Source: Struthidea cinerea
Lineage: Eukaryota > Chordata > Aves > Passeriformes > Corcoracidae
Direction of reading: 5' to 3'
DNA length: 64,000 nucleotides
Assembly (NCBI GenBank): GCA_013397865.1
Contig: VZTI01000548.1
Span: forward strand, 70,134-134,133
A model generated the notes under the pieces. That model searched no databases. It was not told the origin of the DNA and saw only the letters and a program-made list of their open reading frames with translations. This document shows positions 12,801 through 22,857 of this stretch, piece by piece. Both the position numbers and the translations under genes were made by a program. How positions within the stretch are numbered: the first letter of the stretch is position 1; each line of letters begins with the position of its first letter.

Positions 12801-15800
12801 CAGGGAAAAACAGGTGCACTTCATAATAGGGTTTTTTGTTTCAATAATTAATAGAGGGCCCGAGCTTAGCTCTTCCATTAAGAGCTATACACAGCATCTC
12901 TTGGCTCTTCCAGGATAACAAAGGAGCTTATAATTGTCTCCTCTTCAAGCATCTGGAAAGAGGATTGTTGCAATTTTGTAGCTAGCTATATTTAGAATTA
13001 TTGCTGGTTTACTTGACAAATAGTTTCCAATGTTATCTTCTGTTGAAACAATTCCAGAAAAATCCTGTATATGCACATATCTTGAACAGTCGCAACAGAT
13101 CACCACCTTAACAAGGAACTGGGTAATATTCTACACTAAACACAAATATTACATTCTGGGGAATTATAAGAATCATCCTATTTCTTTAATCTAGCTGCTG
13201 CTGCTTCTTCTGAAAAGATCATTGTTTGAATGAGACTGTGAAGCCATGATTTGTAAAATAGCAGAGTTCAAAATGGATCTAATTCATAGCTGTTAGGAAC
13301 CTGGATGTCAAATGAGTGCATCGACAACAGAAAGTTCTCTAATGTAGTGTTAGAAAATAAATTCTACAGTGATGGGAAAAAAAATAAATATTTGTGCAGT
13401 AGAAAATTAAGTTCTGGATTCATCATGCTCAGGATTCTTTGTGATGTCTACCTGTACAGTTTGTGCCATCATTGGGAATAAATGTCTTGTTGTTGTTGGA
13501 GGCTCGGTATCCATCAAGGCAAACACAGTAAAAACTTCCATGTGTATTATGACACAGCGTATGATTTCCACAGATTTTGCTGGCTCCAATCTGGCATTCA
13601 TCTTTATCTGTCAGTACATTTAAAAAACATCAGAGAGAGATTAAGAAAAGTGGGGTATCCTCCTCTCCTTACTCATGCTCAAGTAACCAGACTTCTCCTT
13701 ACTGATTTGCTCTATAAATTATTTGGGATGTAAACACTGCTAGTAAGCTGGAGACCAACAGAAGTTGTTGTCCCTGGATAAAAATGAGAACGCAGTTTCG
13801 TGACACAGTTTAAGTTGATCTGAGAGTCCAAGAGCTGCTGAAACCAGAGGGCCCTGCTCTCTCCTTCCGCTCTTCCTTGCGGCATGCATTTCATGGGACA
13901 CCTAGGTGGGGACAATCCCAATCTCCGCCCAGTCTGGGCGGAGAATGGATCAAGAGCAGCCGTGTGAGAAGGCCTTGGGGGTGCTGCTGGGTGAGAGGCT
14001 GGACATGACCCAGCCATGAGCACCCATAGCCCAGAGAGCCAAACGTGTCCTGGGCTGCATCCAAAGCAGCGTGGGCAGCAGGGGAAGGAGAGGATTCTGC
14101 CTCTCTGCTCCAGTGAGACCCCACCTGGAACACTGCATCCAGCTCTGGGGTCCCAGCACAGGAAGGACATGGACCTGCTGAGGCAAATCCAGTGATGGCC
14201 ATGAAGATGACTGGGGGCTGGAGCACCTCTCCCACAAGGAAAGGCTGAAACGGTTGGGGATTGCTCAGTCTAGAAAAGAGAAGGCTCTGAGGAGCCCTTA
14301 TTGTGGCCTTCCAGTACCTAAAGAAGACTTACAAGAAAGCTGGAGAGGGACTTTGGACAATATCCTGTAGTGTTAGGACAAGGGGGAATTGCTTTAAACT
14401 GAAAGAGGACGGGTTTAGATTTGATATTATGAAGAAATTCTTCATTGTAAGGGTAGTGAGGCACTGGAACAGGTTTCTCAGAGAAGTAGTGGATGGCCCA
14501 ATGCCCCATGCCTGGAAGTGTCCAAGGCCAGCTTGGATGGAGCTCTGAGCAACTTGCTCTAGTGGAAGCTGTCCCTGGCCATGGCAAGGGGGTTGAAATT
14601 GTGTGATTTTTAAGGTCCCTTCCAACTTAAAGCATTCTATGGTTCCATGTTTTTCCTACAATGAGATACCTGAACTCTGTGCAGGGTCCAGCAGCTGTCA
14701 GTGCTTTGTGAAAGAAGGGTAAGAGATGGAGAGGAAGAGATCACTGGTGAAGGACCACCCCCTTTAAGCACTGGTAAGCTATTACATACACTGAGACACA
14801 GCATTTGACATTGTTCTTTGATTCACATTGATTCATCCCGTCTGAGACGGTCTTAGAAGGACACTATCAGGCACAGTAACAAAACAATGTAAAACAACAC
14901 TTCTGAACACGTAGAAGTCTTTTGGTAAGGAAAAACAATCCACACATATTTTATGTTTGGGAAGTTCTGCCAGGAAACAACAAAGTTTTTAGCATGCTTT
15001 GAAGAATTCATTAACATCACTTGAGAAAGAGCATTTTAGGAATTTACAGAGTTTCTTTCCATTTTATAAACAGGCAGCCTACCTTGACAATGGGTTCTTC
15101 CATTGCCTACAAATCCATAATTGCAGATACAAACACTTTTTCCTCCACTTTGCTGACATGTTGCGTGAATGTGGCAAGTTGCACAGACATCAGGAACTGA
15201 TCTGTTCACAACAGCTTTAAGAACAAAAAGACACATTTTTTTTTTAAAGTACCTTACAGGTGGCATGGTAGGGTAACTGGCAGAGAATTTAAAGTGGAGA
15301 CAAAATCCAGATTAAAACACAGAATAGACTACTACCTCCTCCCACCTCATTTTCAAACTTATAGGAAAACCACATGTCTTGGGGTGACTTTATGATGTGT
15401 ATCCCCTATCGCTACCCTATGCCCACCAATCTTTTCTGTGTCTTTAAACTGAGCCTGAGAGTACCACAGCTATTGTATTAAAGGAATAAAGATGAAAACT
15501 GAACAGAAAACATTAAACAAATAACTCCGCTGAGCATTTTTGTCCATCCTTCTCTTCTCTGACAACAAGGAAAAGAGCTTTTCAGCAGTCAGAAAGGTTT
15601 AGAAGGTATACAATAAGTAGCTCTATGCAATATTATTAATCTTTTGTCCATATCTGTTTGTTTCTCTTTTGTCTTTATTTTCGTTTCATCTGTTTTGTTG
15701 GCTTTTTTTCCTATTATTTACACATAGACATTTGGGATACTTATCAATCTGTATCATGTGTCATCCACATGTATATGGTAAAAATGTTATTCATAAAAAT

Positions 15801-17229
15801 GATGTTGTGAATACTGCCAGGAGTAAAATTACTTATAGTAAAGTAATTTTAGAAATTAATTTTTATTAGAAGTGGTTTAGAAGCATACAGCATATAACCT
15901 AATTTAGTATAATTTGACAAGGCTGTAAATATACATGAAATTACAATAAAATATAAACTTATTCTCTGCTTTGTATTCATACTTTCAGGGCATTATGTTC
16001 ACTTTCCTCAATTTTTTTTTGTAAGCTCTCTTTTTTATCACACATACCCTCGCTTTCCAAATGCTAAAAATCAAAATGGATGGTTTTAATGTAGACAAAG
16101 CATGCATGTGCTTACACCTTTTTACATTTCAAAAGAAAACTAATACTGTGCAAGCTGATGTCTCATGGTGCTTGACACAGAAGTACGGAATTCTTTACTT
16201 TTCTATGATAGCTGAAATGGATAAGAATACTAACATCACTGTATGTTTAGCATCTCTGACAAAATTTTGACTACTCTACAATGCCTGAATACATAACCGT
16301 AACTGGATGGAGAAAGCAGCTGAACACTCTAGCTGTTTTTAGGCACCAAATTTATCACTGCGATAAAGCTGCCCTTCCACATGCACAGGGTTTCAGTTTT
16401 ACTCACAGCGCATGTATGAGTGCCCTAGGCTATGGAAAGCATCATGGATTCCTACTCCTAATTATCCATGCTATAATGTGCTTGTGTGTGCGTGTGTTTC
16501 GGATAAGAACAGGAAACAAAAACTGTCAGCATGCAATGGCAGCCAACATATATCAGAAAATTAAATTTACAAACAGCCACAGACAGAACTTTCTCATGAT
16601 ACCTCAATCCTCTGATAAGACATGGGAGTATCCTCCTCAGACTGATGCTTCAGGAGATAAAAAAAAGTGATTCCATCCCCTGCCTCCACTTACTACTACA
16701 GCTGAAACTTCATGACTTATTTGTCCGTCACAACATAAAATTTATCATGCCAGCACTACAGTCACCTCACTGTTTTGGTCCTACGCATGCTTCCTCAGTT
16801 GCGGCTCCCTCCATGGCAAGGCCTTCTCAGCCCGGCAGGACACGGGGTCGCTGCCACCACTGCCGTCAGCAGGTGTCGAGGAGACACCTCCGCCACCAGC
16901 GCCACGGAGACTTCCATCACCACCACTACGGGCTGCTCCGCCACCATCACCCTGGGATGATGCTTCGGCACCACCAGCATGGGCTGCCCCACCACCACCA
17001 CCAAGGAATGCTCCGCCACCAGCGTGGGCTGCCTCCACCACCATCACCACGGGCTGCCTCTGCCACCACCACCAAGGGCTGTCCGGCCAGCACGGCCGGG
17101 CGCTTGACGCCCAGCTCACGGTCCCCCCGCCCGGCCGCACTTACCCCGCCGCCGCCCCGCGCACCGCGACAGCGCCAGCAGCAGCAACAGCAGGAGCGGC
17201 GCGGGGGCCCGGCCGGCCCCCGAGCTCAT
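345..17229 (-). CDS. SUSD1: SUSD1, sushi domain-containing protein 1 (spliced, 3' end outside window)
   Basis: Gene-level entry for a multi-exon extracellular protein. Joined exons give a signal peptide, three EGF-like modules, three sushi (CCP) modules and the start of the membrane-proximal region with Asn-Glu-Thr-Cys repeats. That order and the residue-level similarity are those of vertebrate SUSD1. The molecular function is not well defined; the architecture implies a type I cell-surface protein with disulphide-rich adhesive or binding modules. Exons: 17229-17145, 15214-15083, 13607-13452, 12791-12639, 11315-11139, 9161-8982, 7003-6824, 1489-1395 and candidate 470-345. All joins through exon 8 are phase 1 with GT-AG borders and no stops, giving about 386 codons. 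The C-terminal part, with further repeats and the membrane helix, must lie left of position 1. The next gene upstream is PTBP3 on the same strand. Confidence 0.93.
471..1394 (-). other. SUSD1: SUSD1 intron 8
   Basis: Intron between exons 8 and 9 if candidate exon 9 is correct. I see no repeat family in it. A Val-Val-Cys-Leu-Asp-Leu-encoding stretch near 1255-1285 (minus strand) is discussed in the findings. Confidence 0.5.
1395..1489 (-). CDS. SUSD1: SUSD1 exon 8: start of the membrane-proximal Asn-Glu-Thr-Cys repeat region
   Basis: 95 nt, phase 1 in and phase 0 out, with acceptor AG at 1491-1490 and a strong donor GTAAGT at 1394-1389. It encodes NLSIFNETCVSWQRKTGRLG, which aligns with the first post-sushi repeat of mammalian SUSD1 (hydrophobic-Phe-Asn-Asp/Glu-Thr-Cys-Val-x-Trp-Gln). 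Joined to exon 7, the junction reads Val-Cys-Lys-Glu-Glu-Glu, like the Cys-Thr-Glu-Ile junction in mammals. That supports this as the exon directly after sushi 3. Confidence 0.85.
1490..6823 (-). other. SUSD1: SUSD1 intron 7
   Basis: 5.3-kb intron between sushi 3 and the Asn-Glu-Thr-Cys exon. It holds a poly-T tract around 1600-1620, an A-rich run near 4180 and one CR1 fragment (4535-4830). The long minus-strand open frames at 2752-3249, 3363-3710 and 5572-5916 show no family similarity, and the joined coding sequence does not need them. Confidence 0.7.
4535..4830 (+). mobile_element. CR1 LINE 3' fragment
   Basis: Plus-oriented 3' end of a CR1 element. It has the typical stretch describing a GAGGAAGAACTTCTTTACA core, then GGTGGCAGAGCACTGGAACA, and finishes in the GAGGTCCCTTCCAA-type 3' tail. 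It is heavily mutated and 5'-truncated, as most avian CR1 copies are. Confidence 0.9.
6824..7003 (-). CDS. SUSD1: SUSD1 exon 7: sushi (CCP) module 3
   Basis: 180 nt (60 codons), phase 1-1. It begins Glu-Ile-Asp-Cys-Gly-Lys-Pro, has Tyr-Tyr-Gln-Cys-Gln-Glu-Gly-Tyr-Tyr and ends Ser-Trp-Glu-Asn-Ile-Thr-Tyr-Val-Cys-Lys, so the four sushi cysteines and the tryptophan are present. Acceptor AG is at 7005-7004 and donor GT at 6823-6822. The next exon (1489-1395) continues in phase after a 5.3-kb intron. Confidence 0.93.
7004..8981 (-). other. SUSD1: SUSD1 intron 6
   Basis: Roughly 2-kb AT-rich intron between sushi 2 and sushi 3 exons. I recognise no repeats, RNA genes or further exons in it. Confidence 0.7.
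8982..9161 (-). CDS. SUSD1: SUSD1 exon 6: sushi (CCP) module 2
   Basis: 180 nt (60 codons), phase 1-1. It begins Val-Asp-Cys-Gly-Val-Pro-Pro and has Tyr-Asp-Cys-Ala-His-Gly-Tyr and a final Gly-Gln-Trp-Asp-Gly-Pro-Asp-Leu-Val-Cys. Extra cysteines near Ser-Ser-Cys-Thr-Ala-Val-Cys make six rather than four in total, so one additional pair may exist. This module is the least like the two sushi domains I remember from human SUSD1. Confidence 0.92.
9752..9803. repeat. Compound (GC)n(AC)n microsatellite
   Basis: Alternating purine-pyrimidine tract of about 52 bp: roughly six GC units followed directly by about twenty AC units, without interruption. Such tracts are polymorphic and can adopt Z-DNA. 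Confidence 0.97.
10370..10405. repeat. A-rich/(AG)n simple repeat
   Basis: A short poly-A stretch runs into GA repeats with a CAGAGAGAAA interruption. The strand is purine-only. It is simple sequence of no evident function. Confidence 0.85.
11139..11315 (-). CDS. SUSD1: SUSD1 exon 5: sushi (CCP) module 1
   Basis: 177 nt (59 codons), phase 1-1, one complete sushi domain in one exon. It begins Glu-Ile-Gly-Cys-Gly-Ser-Pro-Pro and has the four canonical cysteines, the Tyr-Glu-Cys-Leu-Glu-Gly-Phe-Tyr core and the conserved tryptophan in Glu-Thr-Trp-Glu-Pro before the last cysteine. It contains GYIVGNYSLLPGS, nearly identical in type to the first sushi of mammalian SUSD1. Sites such as Asn-Tyr-Ser and Asn-Glu-Thr are potential N-glycosylation sequons. 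Confidence 0.94.
11316..12638 (-). other. SUSD1: SUSD1 intron 4
   Basis: Intron between EGF 3 and sushi 1 exons. The only notable element is an intact CRE-type palindrome TGACGTCA at 12470-12477. The open frames here are short and not convincing. Confidence 0.7.
12470..12477. promoter_or_regulatory. Consensus CRE palindrome (TGACGTCA)
   Basis: A perfect 8-bp cAMP-response element with its CpG preserved, in an AT-rich intron about 160 bp past the EGF 3 exon. Perfect CREs can occur by chance (expected about once per 65 kb), so function is unproven. Confidence 0.25.
12639..12791 (-). CDS. SUSD1: SUSD1 exon 4: calcium-binding EGF-like module 3
   Basis: 153 nt (51 codons), phase 1-1. It begins Asp-Ile-Asp-Glu-Cys-Glu and carries CGHNARCVNTEGSYMCYC followed by a Gly-Tyr motif and a final cysteine, which is a complete cbEGF module. 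A tandem pair of calcium-binding EGFs (exons 3 and 4) would form a rigid rod. Borders are AG at 12793-12792 and GT at 12638-12637. Confidence 0.95.
12792..13451 (-). other. SUSD1: SUSD1 intron 3
   Basis: Short intron between the two calcium-binding EGF exons. I see no repeats or other features. Confidence 0.7.
13452..13607 (-). CDS. SUSD1: SUSD1 exon 3: calcium-binding EGF-like module 2
   Basis: 156 nt (52 codons), phase 1-1. It begins Asp-Lys-Asp-Glu-Cys and contains Asn-Thr-His-Gly-Ser-Phe-Tyr-Cys-Val-Cys-Leu-Asp-Gly-Tyr, which are the calcium ligands and the hydroxylation-site region of a cbEGF module. Six cysteines are present. The segment NNNKTFIPNDG is shared with mammalian SUSD1. Acceptor AG is at 13609-13608 and donor GT at 13451-13450. 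Confidence 0.95.
13608..15082 (-). other. SUSD1: SUSD1 intron 2
   Basis: Intron between EGF 1 and EGF 2 exons. About half of it is a CR1 insertion in the opposite orientation to the gene (13925-14645). Confidence 0.7.
13925..14645 (+). mobile_element. CR1 LINE 3' fragment, about 0.7 kb
   Basis: Plus-oriented CR1 containing the end of the reverse-transcriptase ORF region (GGAACACTGCATCCAGCTCT-type segment, then GGAGCACCTCTCCCACAAGG). It carries the 3' signature GAAATTCTTCATTGTAAGGG and ends in a GGTCCCTTCCAACTTAAAGC tail. A perfect 10-bp inverted repeat with a 1-bp spacer (13923-13943) sits at its 5' boundary. The copy is antisense to SUSD1. Confidence 0.93.
15083..15214 (-). CDS. SUSD1: SUSD1 exon 2: EGF-like module 1
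   Basis: 132 nt, phase 1-1, bounded by an AG at 15216-15215 and a GT at 15082-15081. It encodes about 44 residues with the six-cysteine EGF pattern, including the motif CATCHIHATCQQ and CICNYGFVGNGRTHC. This is close to the first EGF module of mammalian SUSD1 as I know it. It lacks the Asp-x-Asp-Glu start of calcium-binding EGFs, as expected for this first module. Confidence 0.93.
15215..17144 (-). other. SUSD1: SUSD1 intron 1
   Basis: First intron of about 1.9 kb. Its promoter-proximal part is GC-rich and contains a roughly 25-bp minisatellite (16905-17090). The remainder is AT-rich without recognised elements. Confidence 0.7.
16905..17090. repeat. Imperfect ~25-bp minisatellite next to SUSD1 exon 1
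   Basis: On the plus strand the word GGGCTG recurs at 16930, 16981, 17026, 17051 and 17076. These spacings are close to 25 or 50 bp, and CCACCACCATCACC-type blocks lie between. The array is degenerate and C-rich on the plus strand. It translates on the plus strand as His/Pro-rich and on the minus strand as Val/Gly-rich sequence, which explains long open frames there without implying a gene. Confidence 0.75.
17145..17229 (-). CDS. SUSD1: SUSD1 exon 1: start codon and signal peptide
   Basis: The ATG at 17229 is preceded by a purine at -3 and opens 28 codons plus one base before a consensus donor (GTAAGT, 17144-17139). The peptide has a short Ser/Gly/Arg/Pro start, seven consecutive leucines, then Ala-Leu-Ser-Arg-Cys-Ala-Gly, which is a typical cleaved secretory signal. 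No in-frame methionine occurs upstream before the assembly gap, so this start is the natural choice. The exon lies in the CpG island and ends in phase 1, matching exon 2. The leucine run comes from CTG/TTG codons (CAG/CAA on the plus strand), so its length could vary between individuals. Confidence 0.9.
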
Positions 17230-17545
17230 CTCCCCGCCGCCGCCGCGCCCCTCGGTGCCGCACGGCCCCGGTGCCTCTGCATCTTCCCCGGGGGCGGAGG
17301 CAGGGAGGGGAGCCGCGGCCAGGGCAGAGCCCGAGGGCAGGGCAGAGCCCGCGGCCCCGGACTGAGGGCGGCTGGCGCTGCCTTCCAGCGGGCGGGACGC
17401 CCTTATCGCCTCCGCCGCGCCCTCGGCCCCTCCGGCTTTCACCCTAGGCGAGGCCCCTTTCCTCCCCGGCCCCACTGCCCGCAAAACCCTCTCTTTTCTT
17501 CCCTTTTTTTTTTTTTTTATGGTCCAACTACCCTGGTAGTTAATT

Positions 17546-18107
17546 NNNNNNNNNNNNNNNNNNNNNNNNNNNNNNNNNNNNNNNNNNNNNNNNNNNNNNN
17601 NNNNNNNNNNNNNNNNNNNNNNNNNNNNNNNNNNNNNNNNNNNNNNNNNNNNNNNNNNNNNNNNNNNNNNNNNNNNNNNNNNNNNNNNNNNNNNNNNNNN
17701 NNNNNNNNNNNNNNNNNNNNNNNNNNNNNNNNNNNNNNNNNNNNNNNNNNNNNNNNNNNNNNNNNNNNNNNNNNNNNNNNNNNNNNNNNNNNNNNNNNNN
17801 NNNNNNNNNNNNNNNNNNNNNNNNNNNNNNNNNNNNNNNNNNNNNNNNNNNNNNNNNNNNNNNNNNNNNNNNNNNNNNNNNNNNNNNNNNNNNNNNNNNN
17901 NNNNNNNNNNNNNNNNNNNNNNNNNNNNNNNNNNNNNNNNNNNNNNNNNNNNNNNNNNNNNNNNNNNNNNNNNNNNNNNNNNNNNNNNNNNNNNNNNNNN
18001 NNNNNNNNNNNNNNNNNNNNNNNNNNNNNNNNNNNNNNNNNNNNNNNNNNNNNNNNNNNNNNNNNNNNNNNNNNNNNNNNNNNNNNNNNNNNNNNNNNNN
18101 NNNNNNN
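17546..18107. other. Assembly gap (562 N)
   Basis: A run of unknown bases in the middle of the CpG island, bordered on the left by a T homopolymer and on the right by pyrimidine-rich sequence. GC-rich promoters commonly drop out of short-read bird assemblies. Frames crossing it are artefacts. Confidence 1.
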
Positions 18108-18520
18108 CTTTTTCTTCTCTTCCCTGGCACAACCCCTTTCCTTCCCCGGGACACCGCCTCTGCCGCGGCCAGGCAGGTGGCAAGGCTGATAAGGGCTGCT
18201 GCTGTCCGCAGCCCAGGGGCGGAGGGAGAAAAGAAGGGCAGGATTATTTATGACTCCACGGAAGGGCGGCTGGACAGACACACCTCTTTGTACGTGGGAG
18301 CTGTGCCGCCCCCCGCCCGCCGCCCGCCGACGGCACCGAGCAGCACCTCGGCCGGGGCGCCGGCCCCGGGAGCGCTCGGCGCGTCCCCGAGGGGAGGGCA
18401 TCGCAGCTGCCTCCCCGCACGGCGCCGCCTGCGCCCCGGCACCAAGTTGGCGCATCAGTCCTACGATGTACGAAACTGGTGCAGCCGTACACCGCCGGCC
18501 CTTGGTGCCTGAAATAAAAT

Positions 18521-21500
18521 AAGGCTTTCTCACTGCAGGCCTTAGCCGTCGCTCAGGTGAATCCCCAAACCTCGGGTTTAGGCAGCACCAGTAGCGCTGC
18601 CTGAAGAGTTTTCTGCTGTAGAAAGAAGAGTAGTAATAGCCCTAGCGCCCATAGTCCTCATTCGTGTCCGTGAACCTGCATCTTAGAAAGCTGCATAAAC
18701 TACTTTTTATCTACAAACGCAGTTGCCCAGTTACCACAATAGAGGAGCGCCAAGGTGATGAATCAAGGAGGCCTAACACAAAAGTAGAATTAGGCATATT
18801 TGATATCTCTAATGAGCTCCCTGAAGAAGTTTTGCTCATGGCTATGGTGTCTTTTCATTAATGTCCTTGAACGCTAACTCAGCCATCCTCCATCGCCACT
18901 GCATTTAAGTGACATAGCCTGATCTTTTACTGCTGTATTACAACAACAAACTCCAAACTATCTGTGTCTGATTTCAAGGGAAGCAAAACCCAGTTTCATT
19001 GAACTATCAACTTTATTGATTTATTTACATAAGTTGCTGTTTTACAGGTTTTGGTGCCCTTTTTTTTTTTTTTTTCTTTTAATAATTATCGTTCTGCCTA
19101 CTTGAGCATGTATACACTTTTAACCAGCTTCTGTTACACTTTTTCATCTTGACTAGATTCTGGCAGCAGCCAGTTACATTGCAAGTGATCCCGCTTTTGG
19201 AGGAACACACTACAGATGTCATTACTGCATATTTCTCCCTTAAAATTACTGAAAATGGAAGCATGGATTCTCAGTGGTGGTAAGTAGCTTACCATTATAA
19301 GGAATGGTTCAGATAGCAACTGTTCTGCACAACACATTAAAATGGTTTGGAAATTACAATGTTCCTCTTCCTTGGCAGCCCAATGTGTAGCAGACCTACA
19401 AATCACTGCAATTTCTACTGTTCCTGTCATAAAAAGTAGTGGAAGCAACTTTTTATAATTATAAACACCTCATACAAGAAACAGGAAAATATTTTTGGCA
19501 CAAAGCCTGAAAAAATACATCATATTTATAAAGAGAACAAATTAAAAATTGTAATAGAAATATTCTTTAAGGAAAGTAACAAGAATGTGTACCAGCTGAA
19601 AAAAGTACAGGACGTAGACTGGAACTAACCTCCTTGTTACATTCCAGTCTATTGTGTCTCAAACAGACAATTAATTGCTGTTTAAGACACACTTCAGAAC
19701 CAAATAATTAAACTACTACAGAAAGGCTACTTTGAATTTAATGCATGGTCATAAGAAATAAGTGTCAAAAGATGTTGAGAGGTTGTTTGTTCTGTTTTCT
19801 GCTCTACAAGGTCAACTTCATGATTCCTGACATACTTGTCTAACTTGCTCCTTATGCTGACAGTGTTGTAGAATTTACAGCATTCCCAAACAATCTCTTC
19901 CACTACTTCAGGTTTGAATCTACCACTGAGATTAATCACAGATCACTTCTGCCCTGAGGTCACCTGCCCAAGCCCTAGCTAATTTATATAGAAAGATAAT
20001 TAAAAGATTCAGGAGGGTAAAACAGATTAGTGTCCCAACATGCCTTAACATCTTGGGAAAAATCTTGCTTGTGTCATATAAAAATTTCTAATGAAAATAC
20101 AGACTAATATCTACCTATATTTTCTGTTCTGATAGGATAAAAGTTTTAATCTTTTCCTAGTTAAACCTAAAGGAAGCCTATTTTGTAATTACAGTGTTTC
20201 CTTCGTCCCTAACATTAAATTATCCAGAAGATGTATGTACCAGTATTTGCTTCAATTTCTCTTCCTTGTGAAAATAAAATAGTTATGATGGTCAAAGTAA
20301 TTGAATTCATCCAGAGATGCTTGGAAGTTTCCTGTGCATTTTTAGCTTGCAAGTGTCTAAATGCAGATAATTGAAAATCAGAAAGGCAAGCTGGATTAAA
20401 CATCTCCTCAGCCATCTGTATTTGTTCTGTCTCCTTTGCAGACAATGAATATCACCATATCATCTAAATCTCTTTTTTTTCTCCTAAGGATTTTTGGCAT
20501 AAATTACACTGCTTATTTTGACACATGAAGACAAAATATTTGATACTAATAGCTCTTTCAGCAAACACATTTTAAAAAACACAGCAAACATCTTCAGCCA
20601 GAGTGAATAAATGTATTTCATCCTTGTTAACAGATCACTCAGCTATTCATAGTGCAGTTCCATTCTCGAACAGCTTGCTATCAAGCACTTCTTTCCAACT
20701 GGCAATGAAGAGAGTAAGTACAGCTTGATGGAAGATTTCTTCTATCTGAATTCTGCCTCTCTTGCCTATTTAAAATTAATCAAGTTAATAATTGATTTCT
20801 GGTTAACCACTTAGTTCCCAGAATAAGCAACAGCACTTGTTGAATCAGAAATAACTGAAAAAATTGGCTGACCCTCTTCAGTTTCTATTGAAAATGCTTC
20901 AGTAAATATTGTGCAGAAGTAAAGCAGTCTCTTGTATGACTTTTTTTTTTTAAAGAAATAATATCACTCAAGCTGTTTGCAGTATTTCTGTCTGTACTCT
21001 TAGGGTGCCTGTGCCACTGTCTCAACTTCTAGCAGATAAAGTAAAGATGAAAAAGTAAATGAGATTTCTGCAAAAGCATTGGATACCTGAATTTGAACCT
21101 TAAATATTGAATGCTTCTATACAATTTGCCTAGAGGATAGGCCTTGGATGTAATATACATCAGAGCATGCCCTGTACATCTCATAACAAGGGCACAGTAG
21201 GTGATAAAGCCTGCTGACAGTTGCTGCTAATCAGAAAAGCAGCTTTCCAGAGCAAAACGGCTGCTATCTGTGCGTTTTAGCATAGGAGACCAAACTGGGC
21301 TTTTCCACAAACCCACTGGGAGCTTTGATAAGATAACCCCTCTCTGCGTCTCTGCACTTCTCCCTCCCACTTAGACGTGCAGCAACATAACCTGTGGTAG
21401 AAGCTTTCATGCCACTGCAGTCTGCCCCAGTTTTTATAAGTTTTTAAACCACAAGAACTTCCTGCATATCAGTTTATAGGGGAGTGTCCTCGTGTTGTCA

Positions 21501-22127
21501 GGAATGTCATCCAAGAACACTGCTGATAGCCATAGCTTCTGACTGTTTCATGCTGTGTCATTATTTAGAGGGCTGTGCTGACCTAAGACCACAGTTAGGA
21601 GGAAGGAGGCAGAGAGGCACAAAGGAAAAGTTCAGAAAGGAACAGTAACAGCCTCCCCTTCATACATTTTAAAAATAATACATAAATAAATAAACAAATT
21701 TTCAGTAATGTTGTGATTTTTTTAGCTCCATGTAGATGAACAGACATCTTTTCCTTTCAGATCCTAGACTGTATGCTAAAATCTGAACAGAAGGAACTTG
21801 GCAACAAGACTCATGTTTTCTTCTTTGCCATGCTCTCCAAGCTCACCCACAGGGGTGTTGGGCTTTCTATTGCAGCTGTATAAAACTTTAGAACAACTTA
21901 TCAGTAAGGCAAAAATGAATGACAATTATTTGATAAGTACATGAGAAAACCCAAATCCCACTGACTACAGCATTATCCTTGTATTATTCTTCTCTGACCA
22001 TCAGCTTTGCTGTATTTATGGGCAAGGTGAGTCTAAAAGTGAGACCAAAAACATTAGATGGGAAATATGGCAACTTGTCAAATTATATTGTCTATGAAGA
22101 TAAATTCCATACTTATGTCTTACGAGT
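18521..22127. other. Intergenic region upstream of SUSD1
   Basis: AT-rich sequence with homopolymer T runs near 19060 and 20940. No exon, RNA gene or repeat family is recognised. It could hold enhancers, but nothing visible supports that. Confidence 0.6.
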
Positions 22128-22212
22128 TCCTGTGAACCTGCTTTAGCAGGAAAGTTGAATCAGACGATCTCCAGAGGTCCCTTCCAACCCCAACCATTCT
22201 GTGGTTCTGTGA
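22128..22212 (+). mobile_element. CR1 LINE 3'-terminal fragment
   Basis: A very short plus-oriented CR1 tail ending in GAGGTCCCTTCCAACCCCAA, followed by CCATTCTGTGGTTCTGTG, the characteristic CR1 3' end. Confidence 0.9.
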
Positions 22213-22857
22213 CCAGAGATAATAAACCAAACCATTCTGAAGCTGTTCAGGCAGCTAGGGATTCTTTTGCCATGGCATCTTTCTCTATGGACCAATTGTA
22301 TTTTGTCACCAGGCAATCTCATATTTGCATCAACACTTTGTAGTGGGAAAGAAAAGGGAATCTAATAACCAAACTTTTCATAGTAAATCTCTGAGTTGTT
22401 CTGTAAGCAATTAAACTTTCACATGCTGTTTATCAAGTTCAAAGTAGCTGTTTTTATCTCAATTAGAAAGTACCTTAAATTACTGTATTTTTAGACCCTA
22501 GAAATACAAAGCCAGCAGAATGAGTTGGATTTCAGATTCATAAAATTATGCATTCATTGGCACAAAAAAAAGAGAGTGCTTTTGTTTTGTTACAAAACCA
22601 GCACAAGCTCTGCTCTTTGATCTTGGAAAATTAAATTAGGTATAACTCTATTATTTCTACATTTACTGGCAATCAGAGGAGAAATACACCCTGGGTGATG
22701 GTATTTCTGCATTGTTATAAATTGTAATAAAGACCTAAGACTGGTATTTATATGGAAATAAAAGGTCACATAGTCTTTTTTTTTTTCATTTGAATTGCAA
22801 AGGTGAAAGCCCTATTTATCTTCAAATAGTATCTGCAAGAAATCAAGTTTATCTTAC

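Larger units (their letters stand above)
17090..18520. promoter_or_regulatory. SUSD1: CpG island, presumed SUSD1 promoter (contains assembly gap)
   Basis: GC-rich, CpG-dense sequence spans exon 1 and continues on the far side of the N gap (18108-18520), in contrast to the AT-rich surroundings. It includes G-rich runs on the plus strand around 17288-17315 that could form a G-quadruplex, and a short direct repeat near 17322-17352. The transcription start cannot be placed; it probably lies in the gap or just beside it. Nothing coding is evident on the plus strand. Confidence 0.75.

Noticed and set aside
13712..14625. Several 80-150 codon frames around 14 kb
   Set aside because: They are fragments and shadows of a CR1 LINE copy, not host genes.
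16645..18533. Very long frames crossing the CpG island on both strands
   Set aside because: They run through the N gap and the GC-rich minisatellite. The only coding part supported is SUSD1 exon 1.
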